64,000 nt of DNA from Hahella sp. (GTDB lineage: Bacteria > Pseudomonadota > Gammaproteobacteria > Pseudomonadales > Oleiphilaceae). The stretch lies in NCBI GenBank assembly GCA_028280065.1, contig JANQMN010000132.1, positions 1-64,000 of the forward strand, read 5' to 3'. The position numbers and the translations under genes were made by a program. This document shows, piece after piece, positions 50,333-58,291 of the stretch. The notes beneath the pieces were generated by a model that searched no databases, had not been told where the DNA came from, and saw only the letters and a program-made list of their open reading frames with translations. Each line of letters opens with the position of its first letter. Position 1 is the stretch's first letter.

Positions 50333-51253
50333 CTATATATTAATAACTTTAGACCACACGCGCTTCAGCAGCGTTATAGATTTTCGCAATAGTGATGGCA
50401 ACCGCCATACTAATCGCCCTAATAGTTCCCGCTCGATTCGCAGTTTTTCAGCGAATGAAATTGGCGCTCTAAAGGGCATGGCGAGCCTATCCATCTCGCG
50501 CATTGTCCACTGCAAACGCCCGAATTCCATCTTGTAGGCGCCAAAGAAGGACACCCGATCTCTTTGATTCAACAATATTCCGGTTGATTCAGGGTCGAAG
50601 CGGCGATGAAACAATGGCTTAGCTATCTCGACAAATTTGCCGTGTAACGACATCTCCAACATCAGGTTAATATCGTAGGAACGTACTTCCTTGTACGGCA
50701 TTATCTTTTCCAGGGCAGACCGACGGAAGATACCGTTATATGCGCAGTTAAGCCCCTCCAACCAGTCCAGGGCTATTCCGATTCGCTGGCTTGCTGCCTG
50801 ATCTTCCAGCATGAGATTCTGGTAAAATAGGCATTCCTGCCCGGTATCCGACGAGAAAAGCATAGTTTGAGGGTAAGCTAAAACAACGTCGTCGCGCGAT
50901 TCAAGTACTTCAATACATCGCTCGAAAAAAGTCGGTTTGCAATGATCACTGCAGCTGGCCCATTTGAAATATTTCGATGCTGTCATTCCGAATACATCGT
51001 TGTAGTTCTTAAGTGCTCCACGATTGTAGGCATGACGATGATAACGAACTCGGGAGTCTATTTCGGCATAACGGCGGCAGATGGTTTCGGTGTCATCAGT
51101 AGAAGCGTTATCTGCGATCAAGAGTTCGAAATTGGTGACGCTCTGGGACAGTATCGAGTCGATACTTTCCTCAAGCCACCGGCCGCCATTGTAGACTGGC
51201 ATGCCGATCGCTAGCTGGGGCCTGATTTCCCCCCGACTATTTTCTACTGGCAT
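50333..51253 (-). CDS. Glycosyltransferase family 2 (paralog of the 47282 gene)
   Basis: This 306-residue GT2 enzyme reads LAIGMPVYNGGRWLEESIDS, IADNASTDDTETICRRYAE, then YFKWASCSDHCKPTFFERC and LHGKFVEIAKPLFHRRFDPE. The whole length is colinear with the 47282-48169 enzyme. It probably adds a related sugar to the same glycan. It is divergent from the GT4 gene downstream of it. Confidence 0.88.
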   Translation of the reverse strand: MPVENSRGEIRPQLAIGMPVYNGGRWLEESIDSILSQSVTNFELLIADNASTDDTETICRRYAEIDSRVRYHRHAYNRGALKNYNDVFGMTASKYFKWASCSDHCKPTFFERCIEVLESRDDVVLAYPQTMLFSSDTGQECLFYQNLMLEDQAASQRIGIALDWLEGLNCAYNGIFRRSALEKIMPYKEVRSYDINLMLEMSLHGKFVEIAKPLFHRRFDPESTGILLNQRDRVSFFGAYKMEFGRLQWTMREMDRLAMPFRAPISFAEKLRIERELLGRLVWRLPSLLRKSITLLKRVWSKVINI

Positions 51254-51356
51254 CCAAATAGCTCCGTGTAATGTACAATTAAGCTACAGAAGTATATCCC
51301 AAACTGTTGAAATGGAATAACATGCGATGGTTTGAATCCGAGGATCAACCAGGCAC

Positions 51357-52496
51357 ATGGGAATCAAGAGACGCCGGCCTGTCAAAGTATTAAACGCCGT
51401 ATGGCAACTAAGCGACGGAGGTATAGAATCATCTTTGGTAGAGGTTCTTCGCCATCTGGATCATCAAGAGTTCCAAATGGACTTTTTGGTGGCCTCTCAA
51501 TTCGAAGGTTACTACGATTCAACCGTGAAGAAGTTGGGGGCTCGTGTCATTCTGGGCAGGGATTCTTGGCATCATGGACGAAACCTAAGGGAACTCGCCA
51601 CGATCAACAAGCGATTCGGTCCTTATGATGTACTTCACGACAACATCCACGGTCACTACAGTGGCGCACCGCTACTTCGCGCAGCGCACCAACTTGAAAT
51701 ACCGGTTCGAATAGCACACAACCATACCATTCGACCAGAACAAGACTCAGTGTTACATCGGGCTGGCCATTCATTCTCCCGATATCTGACCAATAAGCAC
51801 TGCACGCATGGAGTTGCAGGATCGCGAGCCGCAGCTGTTTCACTGTTCGGACCAGGATGGGAATGCAATCCCCGTATCGAAGTACTTCCGCGGGGATGTA
51901 ACTTTAATCCATTTCTAGCAAATGGCGATCCTGCCCAGGTGCGACAACACTTAGGTATTGGTGAGGGTGAGCTGGCGCTTGTGCAGGTCGGTACCTTTAA
52001 TCGAGAGACAAATCACGAATTCATCCTCGCAGTGGCGTGGGAACTCAAAAAGCTCACACCAAACTTTCGAATCCTCCTAATCGGAGAAGGCCCGTTGCTA
52101 GAACATACCCAATGCCAAGTTGCGTATGCCGGTTTGTCGGACCATATCTGGTTCCTAGGCAGGAGACCGGACGTACCTTTGCTGCTGCCCGCAATGGACG
52201 CTTTTATTTTTCCGTCTCTAACGCAGGCTTTCAGCATTGCTGTAGTTGAAGCACAGGCAGCCGGACTCACCTGTTTTCTGTCCGATCAAATTGTCCCTGA
52301 GGTTGAAGTCGTCTCCGGTCTGCTTCGCCGGATCCCTTTGGAATCCGGGCCTGAGACGTGGGCGAAGGAAATCATCGCTAATCGCAGCAAAAATGTCAGT
52401 CAAGCCGAAGTTCTTGAAAAATGCCTTGCGAGTAAACTAAATATTGATGTGTATATTGAGCGGTTTAAGCAACTCTACAATAGTGCTCTTGACTAG
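51357..52496 (+). CDS. Glycosyltransferase family 4
   Basis: This 379-residue enzyme has the GT-B fold. The N-terminal domain begins VLNAVWQLSDGGIESSLVEVLRHL, where the Gly-Gly-Ile acceptor loop is typical. The C-terminal Rossmann domain contains LLIGEGPLLEH, HIWFLGRRPDVPLLLPAMDAFIFPSLTQAFSIAVVEAQAAGL with the E-x7-E motif (about 270-300). Such enzymes use UDP- or GDP-sugars. It lies last in the glycan locus on the plus strand and converges with the serine hydrolase gene at 52548. Confidence 0.9.
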   Translation: MGIKRRRPVKVLNAVWQLSDGGIESSLVEVLRHLDHQEFQMDFLVASQFEGYYDSTVKKLGARVILGRDSWHHGRNLRELATINKRFGPYDVLHDNIHGHYSGAPLLRAAHQLEIPVRIAHNHTIRPEQDSVLHRAGHSFSRYLTNKHCTHGVAGSRAAAVSLFGPGWECNPRIEVLPRGCNFNPFLANGDPAQVRQHLGIGEGELALVQVGTFNRETNHEFILAVAWELKKLTPNFRILLIGEGPLLEHTQCQVAYAGLSDHIWFLGRRPDVPLLLPAMDAFIFPSLTQAFSIAVVEAQAAGLTCFLSDQIVPEVEVVSGLLRRIPLESGPETWAKEIIANRSKNVSQAEVLEKCLASKLNIDVYIERFKQLYNSALD

Positions 52497-52547
52497 CTGG
52501 TTACCGTGATTTGATCAAATTGCGGCAATCTTTGAATTTTTGAGACT

Positions 52548-53771
52548 TTAGTCAGCGGTCAAAGTGGTGCTTTTTTTCGCTATAACCAACTTAGCTAAGC
52601 TGTCAACAAACTCAAACCGGGGAAATTTCATGTCATTGGCCAGGAAAACCAATGCAACCTCCTGTTCGGGATAAATTCTGAGCAAGGCACTGTAGCCGGG
52701 TCCTGTGCCGATTTGTTGTAGGTAATCCGGCTCTTTCCGAAAGATCTTGAACGACATCGCATGGCTAATCTGCGGTTTATTGCGATAAGGAACCGCATGC
52801 CGGGTAAGTTTGCCGAGCAGGCTTTTGTTGACGAATGGTTGATGGTTAGTCAATAGCGCATTGGCGAGTTTCTGCAGGTCGGTAATGCTCCCCAGCAAGC
52901 CGCTTGGCGCGTCGTTTTTGGGATATACCGGGCGGAACCAGAAGCGTCCGTGGTCAATACGGTCCAGTAGTTCCATTTTATCCCAGTAGAAAAACGGCAA
53001 TACGAAGGTTTCCATTGACCCGACCGGATGGGAGGCAATCGCCTGGCGGTCTTCAATGTAATCAAAACTGGAACCGTCCAACATAAGAGGCTGTAAAAGG
53101 CTTTGCTCGATGAAGTCTCGGTAGTCTTTGCCGCTCACCGCAGCTATCAGTTCTCCCAACAGCATATAGTTCACATCACTATAGATGGGATAAGGCAACG
53201 GGTGTGGCTGGCGCAGATAATCCGCCAAAAGGGTGGTCATAAACTGCTTTTGGCTGGTGCTATCCGATATCCGGCTGTCCATCCAGCCGATGACATCCGG
53301 GTAAGTATCGCCCATCCCCGAGGTATGATTGAGAAAAGTACGGACGGGCAACTGGTGCAATACCGGGTGCTGGCCGGCCAAGGCCGGCAAGTAATGGCCA
53401 ATGGGCATATGGATATCGAGTAGCTGGTCTTGTTGTAGCTTCAGAATTGCCATGGCGGTGAAGAGTTTGGTTATTGACCACCAGCGAAAACGCGTTTGCT
53501 CAGTGACTGCCGCAGTCCGGTTTGGCCCCTGAAAACCGAAAATGCCCTGATGAATAATCCTGTCCGGCTTGAGCACCTGATAGGCCAATGCGGTGCGGTT
53601 GTTTTGGGTATATTGCTTGGCAAAGTTGTCCAGCTCTTCAAATGATGTCATTTGCTGGATTTCGGTATGATTGGCACAGGAGGCAAGAAAAAGCGAGAGT
53701 CCCAAGGCCAGCAAAAGTTTTTTCGCTGCGGAGAAGAAACTGGATGGATTGTCAGTGACTTCCTGTACCAT
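52548..53771 (-). CDS. Beta-lactamase-like serine hydrolase lipoprotein
   Basis: This 407-residue protein has a lipoprotein signal (LSLFLASC, near residue 32). The penicillin-binding-protein/class C fold is shown by the SITK motif (Ser nucleophile and Lys, about residue 95), YSDVNY as the YxN motif, and GTGPGYSA near the C-terminus in place of KTG or HxG. It probably acts as an esterase or D-Ala peptidase in the periplasm. There is no evidence that it is a resistance enzyme. It follows the alpha/beta hydrolase gene at 53785 by 13 nt, a two-gene operon of lipoprotein hydrolases. Confidence 0.88.
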   Translation of the reverse strand: MVQEVTDNPSSFFSAAKKLLLALGLSLFLASCANHTEIQQMTSFEELDNFAKQYTQNNRTALAYQVLKPDRIIHQGIFGFQGPNRTAAVTEQTRFRWWSITKLFTAMAILKLQQDQLLDIHMPIGHYLPALAGQHPVLHQLPVRTFLNHTSGMGDTYPDVIGWMDSRISDSTSQKQFMTTLLADYLRQPHPLPYPIYSDVNYMLLGELIAAVSGKDYRDFIEQSLLQPLMLDGSSFDYIEDRQAIASHPVGSMETFVLPFFYWDKMELLDRIDHGRFWFRPVYPKNDAPSGLLGSITDLQKLANALLTNHQPFVNKSLLGKLTRHAVPYRNKPQISHAMSFKIFRKEPDYLQQIGTGPGYSALLRIYPEQEVALVFLANDMKFPRFEFVDSLAKLVIAKKSTTLTAD

Positions 53772-53784
53772 TGCTTTTATTTGC

Positions 53785-54510
53785 CTAAATCGGGCAGGGG
53801 GCTTGTTCTAGCCAGACGGAAAGAGCATTGTGCCAGACTTGCCAATTATGGCCTCCTTCCACCGTGACAAAGTTGCTTGACGGCACCAAGGACTTAACGA
53901 CCTGGTGACCCGTGTGCAATGCATCCTCATGGCCACTGAGCAGATAGGTGTTCTCCGCGAATAGCGCCGTTTTTCGTTGTGATTGAATCCACTGCCATAG
54001 CTCCCCATATTCGTTATCCGTGTTTTTAGGATGCCATTTGCCGACGCCGCCGGCCGCCGCAATATCCCCGAGCGTTTCCCGGTCTCCCAGAAAGGGAGCC
54101 AGCAGAATCAATCCATCTACCTGGTCTGTAAATTCTCTAGCGCTTAGGAGAGAACCGAGTCCGCCCATGGAAACTCCCAAGACATAGACGGTTTGATAAC
54201 CCTGTGCGTGCTGAAAGACCTGTTCCTGTAGATGCCTTAATAGCGACCTGTTCCGATAGTAGGCAAAGTAGGCGTCTGCATAGAGAATATCGATATCCCG
54301 GCAGGAAGCCGTCATTAACTCCGCTATGTTGTTGTCTCGGAAGCTGTCGAGGTCATCGCCTAAACCCGGTAGAAAAACCAAAAGTTTTTTGTTGTCTTCC
54401 TGTTTTTCCAGCCAGGCTGTTTCCATCTGGGTTTTGGCGGGTTTAAGTACTGAACAACCTGAAAAAATACAAATAGAAACAAGGATGATCAGGCCGTTCT
54501 TCAGGCACAT
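53785..54510 (-). CDS. Alpha/beta hydrolase lipoprotein
   Basis: This protein of 241 residues has a lipoprotein signal (LVSICIFSGC) and an alpha/beta hydrolase fold. The oxyanion region is LLVFLPGLGDDLDSF, the nucleophile elbow GVSMGG (Ser), an Asp is likely in LLSGHEDAL and the His is in EGGHNW near the end. Start ATG 54510 is favoured (AGGGA 9 nt upstream) over a GTG two codons earlier. The substrate is unknown. It is the first gene of an operon with the beta-lactamase-like gene. Confidence 0.85.
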   Translation of the reverse strand: MCLKNGLIILVSICIFSGCSVLKPAKTQMETAWLEKQEDNKKLLVFLPGLGDDLDSFRDNNIAELMTASCRDIDILYADAYFAYYRNRSLLRHLQEQVFQHAQGYQTVYVLGVSMGGLGSLLSAREFTDQVDGLILLAPFLGDRETLGDIAAAGGVGKWHPKNTDNEYGELWQWIQSQRKTALFAENTYLLSGHEDALHTGHQVVKSLVPSSNFVTVEGGHNWQVWHNALSVWLEQAPCPI

Positions 54511-54619
54511 ATCCACTTCCCTAAGTTGGTAATATTGCCTTGGTACGAAGGAACAAGCGGTGACCGATTACATTTGTGGTCCAATCCTGTGTAATACAGG
54601 GTGCTAAACCTTGGCCGTA

Positions 54620-54964
54620 TTAGTCGTCAGAGAGTTCATCCACTGCGGCCAGGGCCTGGGTGCCGTAAATCAGCGCGGGACCGCCGCCCATGAGTACGGC
54701 GACATCGATGGTCTCCACTAACTCCTGCCGGGTCGCGCCTGCTCTTAACGCGCCTGAAACATGTGAACCAATACAGCCGTCACAGCGGGCGGCAATGGCA
54801 ATTGCCGTTGCGATCAATTCCTTTTGCTTAACGCTCAATGCGCCTTCTGTTAATGCCGCTTTATGCAACCCCAGAAAAGCGTTCATGGTATCCGGGCTGG
54901 CTTCCCGATAGGCGCGACCCATCGCCCGCTGATCTTTGTTTATTTGGGCAAAACTCTTTGCCAT
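54620..54964 (-). CDS. Carboxymuconolactone decarboxylase family protein (AhpD-like)
   Basis: This 114-residue protein has an AhpD-type all-helical fold with the redox motif CDGCIGSHV (Cys-x-x-Cys-x-x-x-His), LIATAIAIAARCD before it and GATRQELVETIDVAVLMGGGPA after it. Members are peroxidase-linked thiol proteins or gamma-carboxymuconolactone decarboxylases; the CxxC favours the redox type. ATG 54964 is preceded by an ideal AGGAGG, so the longer upstream frame is not used. It is 37 nt downstream of the alpha/beta hydrolase gene at 55002 and probably cotranscribed. Confidence 0.9.
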   Translation of the reverse strand: MAKSFAQINKDQRAMGRAYREASPDTMNAFLGLHKAALTEGALSVKQKELIATAIAIAARCDGCIGSHVSGALRAGATRQELVETIDVAVLMGGGPALIYGTQALAAVDELSDD

Positions 54965-55001
54965 GGTTTCCTCCTGATTTATTGCTTGATGGGACACTAC
55001 A

Positions 55002-56081
55002 CTAGAGACCCTCCATTTCGTCAAATCCGCTGGAAAAATCCCCGCCCTGTAAAATGGATTCCAGTTCGTCGATAGAAGGAGACTGCTGGCTGGGGATCTG
55101 ATCCAGGTCGTCCATGAAGGCCATCGCATCCTGGGCTGTCTGGTAAGGGATTTCCTCCATGGGCAGGTGGCCGACGCCGGGGTAGCTGATGAACTTAAGG
55201 TTGCGTATATCGGCTTTCCATCGCTCGGCAATGGCAACGGGAATCCATGGGTCGACTTCGCCCCACATCAATAGGGTAGGAGCGCTAATACTGGCAAACG
55301 GCAATGGCCGTTCCTCCATCGCCGAGGCGGACATCATGGTTAGGGTTTTGTGATAAATGGCTTTTGCACCGGGGCGTTGAGATAGATGGACATAGCGGTA
55401 GAGGGTGGCTCTACTGAGCCGTTTTTGGTCGCCGTACATTTCCTGAACGTTGCGGGTGACGAAATAGGGCGGTTGAATATACCTGCTAACCGTTGAAATG
55501 ACAGGAGTGGTTGCCAGTTGGAAAACCCAAGGACGTTCCTGAGGGTAGCCGGAAGGACCGATAAGAATGAGTTTTTCGACTTTTTCCGGATAGGTTGCCG
55601 CATACCTGGCTGCCAAATATCCCCCGAATGAACTGCCGGCGAGGCTAAATCGGCCCAACTCCAAATGCTCTATAAACTTGGCGAAGGTATTAAACACATA
55701 GTTTTCGTTAAAGTCGTCTATATCTTCCGGGCCGCCGGTAATGCCGTATCCGGGTAGGTCCAGGGAAATGACCCGGTAGCGTTTACTGAGCTGTTCTACC
55801 CAACCTTCCCAGGTATGCAATGAAGACATGATACCGTGCAAAAGCACTACCGTCGGACCCTCACCGATATCCTGGTAGTGAATGTTGAGATTGTTGACTT
55901 CTTCAAATTTCGAAGTTTTATCCACGTACTTCTTTTGAAGCTCTTTCAGCGGGATGTCGGCAATTCCCAACGCATTTGCCAGTGTGGGAGATGCTTTCAA
56001 TGCCGGTTTCATGGCCGTACAGCCGGATAACCAGACTAAACACAGGATAAGAATGAAACCTGCATGGAATCGAGTGCGCAT
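55002..56081 (-). CDS. Alpha/beta hydrolase lipoprotein
   Basis: This protein of 359 residues has a lipoprotein signal (ILCLVWLSGC). The alpha/beta hydrolase core reads VVLLHGIMSSLHTWEG (oxyanion region, about 80), AGSSFGGYLAARYAA with the nucleophile Ser, GEVDPW with the likely Asp, and GVGHLPMEE with the His. The acidic C-terminal extension (about 330-359) has no known domain. ATG 56081 is used; a TTG three codons upstream is in frame. It leads an operon with the AhpD-like gene. Confidence 0.87.
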   Translation of the reverse strand: MRTRFHAGFILILCLVWLSGCTAMKPALKASPTLANALGIADIPLKELQKKYVDKTSKFEEVNNLNIHYQDIGEGPTVVLLHGIMSSLHTWEGWVEQLSKRYRVISLDLPGYGITGGPEDIDDFNENYVFNTFAKFIEHLELGRFSLAGSSFGGYLAARYAATYPEKVEKLILIGPSGYPQERPWVFQLATTPVISTVSRYIQPPYFVTRNVQEMYGDQKRLSRATLYRYVHLSQRPGAKAIYHKTLTMMSASAMEERPLPFASISAPTLLMWGEVDPWIPVAIAERWKADIRNLKFISYPGVGHLPMEEIPYQTAQDAMAFMDDLDQIPSQQSPSIDELESILQGGDFSSGFDEMEGL

Positions 56082-56278
56082 AGAAGCCAACGTCCAACCT
56101 ATTGAAAAACACGTACCTTAAGGGTTAAGTCACTTAAATACAGTGATCCATTACCAAATTCTGTGACAAATGCACGCCGATCGGGCGGCTTTGCCGGTTG
56201 AATATAAGCAATACTAGCAGGTTGATGCTCAACGGCTACACTTAGGTGCGTCATAAACTCAGTATTCGAGGCAGGGTT

Positions 56279-58249
56279 ATGCAAGAAGATAGAGAACAAC
56301 AGGCCACATTGTCCGGACCGGAACTTGAGGAACTTGCGGAACAGTTAAGGGCAATAGTGGATATTCAGGACCGCTCCCATGGTTTTCCCAAGAAAACCTA
56401 TGCCAAGTGTTTTGTCGGCGCGGAAGCCGTGGTAGCCATGTTGGAGCAGGGGATGGCAAGCGATGCGGAAGACGCGCTACGAGTTGGGAACTTGCTTTGG
56501 TCGGCGGGTGTTTTCTATCACGTCCATAAAGACCATGAGTTTAAGAACGATTATTTGTTTTATCGATTTGTCACCGATCAGGATCATGGCAGAGTCGAGA
56601 CCAAACCGGAAGGCGGGAAAGTCAGTTGGGCGGATTTTATTCCCGCGATTACCCAAGATGAAAAGCTTTCCTTGCAACCGAATCTACCGGAGCGGGACGC
56701 TGATTATGCAGAACTGCAACAAGTGGATTTGGATACCTGCGGCGTGTCGCCTTTAGATGCTCATAACTCCCGTTTGCTCGACAACGTCCATCCGAAAAGC
56801 TGGAAGGATCCGACACCGAAGAAAAAATACAATCTGGTTGCCCTGGGTGGCGGAGCCGGGGGCCTGATCACTTCCGGTAGCGCGTCGGCATTGGGTGGTG
56901 CCAGCGCTTTGATTGAATCGCATCTGCTGGGCGGCGATTGCCTGAATGTCGGCTGTGTTCCGTCCAAGGCTTTGTTAAGTTGCGCCAAGATGGCCCACGC
57001 TGCCCGGCACGCCGGTGATTACGGAGTCCGGATCGACGGTCAAATCCATGTCGACTTTGCCGCGGTAATGGAACGTTTGCGCAAACTTCGCGCCGATATT
57101 TCGCCGGTGGATTCCGCTGAACGCTATGCCGATGAAAAAGGCGTGGATGTTTTTATCGGCAGGGGTAAGTTCACCAGTCCGTCGACAGTTGAAGTCAATG
57201 GCAAGACCTTGCACTTTTCCAAAGCGATTGTCGCCACCGGCGGATCACCGGCGATACCCAATATCCCCGGTATCGAATCGGTACCCTATCTGACCAATGC
57301 CACGGTTTTTAACCTGACGGCTTTGCCAAAACGCTTGGCGGTTATCGGGGCGGGGCCGATTGGCTTGGAACTGGCCCAGGCCTTCCAGCGCTTTGGTAGT
57401 CAGGTGACAGTGCTGGCAAGATCCGATCGAATCATGCCGAAGGAAGACCCGGCTGCGGCGGATATCGTCCTCAGGCAGTTGCAGTCCGACGGGGTGGATT
57501 TTCGTTTTAACTTGCAATATCAATCCGTCGGCGAAGAGGGTGGGGTAATAAATATGAAGTTCCAGCAGGATGGCCGGAACCAGACTCTGGAAGTGGACGC
57601 CCTGCTCGTTGCGATCGGCCGCAAACCTAATGTTGCGAATCTGGGCTTGGAGGCTGCCGGTGTCGATTTTGATCAAAGGCTGGGGGTGAAGGTCAACGAC
57701 CGGCTGCAGACCAGTAATCCGAACATCTATGCTGTCGGCGATGTCGCCACCCAATTTCAGTTTACTCATGTCTCGGATTTCATGGCGCGTATTGCTTTAC
57801 GCAATGCCTTGGCTTTCGGACGGGATAAGTTCTCCAACCTGTTGATTCCTTGGGCCACTTATACCGACCCGGAGGTCGCCCATGTCGGATTGTACGAAAA
57901 GGATATGCAGGAGCGCGGTATAGATTACGCCTCCTTTACCAGGGAGTTTGATGATGTTGACCGGGCCATTGTCGATGGTGATACCCAGGGGTTCGTTAAA
58001 ATCCACGTAAAGAAGGGTTCCGATCATATATTGGGTGCCACCATCGTCGGTAGCCATGCCGGTGATATGATCAGCGAAGTTACCGTGGCCATGAAGAGCG
58101 GAATGGGCTTGGGGACGCTGGCGAGCGTGATTCATCCTTACCCGACTGCCGCTGAGGCTATTCGTCAGTGTGGCGATGCCTATAACAGCACCCGGTTGAC
58201 GCCCACCGTGAAAAGAATTCTCAGCGGCTTGATGAAAATTCAAAAGTGA
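56279..58249 (+). CDS. DEP-domain / FAD-dependent disulfide oxidoreductase fusion
   Basis: This 656-residue cytoplasmic protein has a DEP-like domain at about 25-105 (IQDRSHGFPKKTYAKCFVGAEAVVAML...YHVHKDHEFKNDYLFYRF). A mercuric/lipoamide-reductase-type pyridine nucleotide-disulfide oxidoreductase spans about 190-655: FAD loop LGGGAGGLITS, redox pair CLNVGCVPSK (Cys221/Cys226), NAD(P) loop IGAGPIGLELAQAF, FAD Asp in YAVGDVA, and the dimerisation tail with HPYPTAAE. There is no HMA mercury-binding domain and no mer genes nearby. DEP domains in bacteria are rare and usually mediate protein contacts. ATG 56279 follows GAGGCAGGG; an upstream GTG frame is weaker. Confidence 0.92.
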   Translation: MQEDREQQATLSGPELEELAEQLRAIVDIQDRSHGFPKKTYAKCFVGAEAVVAMLEQGMASDAEDALRVGNLLWSAGVFYHVHKDHEFKNDYLFYRFVTDQDHGRVETKPEGGKVSWADFIPAITQDEKLSLQPNLPERDADYAELQQVDLDTCGVSPLDAHNSRLLDNVHPKSWKDPTPKKKYNLVALGGGAGGLITSGSASALGGASALIESHLLGGDCLNVGCVPSKALLSCAKMAHAARHAGDYGVRIDGQIHVDFAAVMERLRKLRADISPVDSAERYADEKGVDVFIGRGKFTSPSTVEVNGKTLHFSKAIVATGGSPAIPNIPGIESVPYLTNATVFNLTALPKRLAVIGAGPIGLELAQAFQRFGSQVTVLARSDRIMPKEDPAAADIVLRQLQSDGVDFRFNLQYQSVGEEGGVINMKFQQDGRNQTLEVDALLVAIGRKPNVANLGLEAAGVDFDQRLGVKVNDRLQTSNPNIYAVGDVATQFQFTHVSDFMARIALRNALAFGRDKFSNLLIPWATYTDPEVAHVGLYEKDMQERGIDYASFTREFDDVDRAIVDGDTQGFVKIHVKKGSDHILGATIVGSHAGDMISEVTVAMKSGMGLGTLASVIHPYPTAAEAIRQCGDAYNSTRLTPTVKRILSGLMKIQK

Positions 58250-58291
58250 CGGTAATGCGCCTGAAGAACTTTTGAAGCCCGATGCGAAAGT

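Noticed and set aside
52548..53771. Class C beta-lactamase resistance gene
   Set aside because: The SxxK and YxN motifs are present, but the lipoprotein form, missing KTG and operon with a hydrolase point to an esterase or peptidase.
54620..55237. Longer form (205 residues) of the AhpD-like protein
   Set aside because: The extra N-terminal part overlaps the upstream hydrolase gene in another frame, and AGGAGG directly precedes the internal ATG 54964.
56279..58249. Mercury resistance gene merA
   Set aside because: The core is MerA-like, but there is no HMA domain and no merR/T/P genes, and the N-terminal DEP domain is foreign to MerA; a general disulfide oxidoreductase call is safer.
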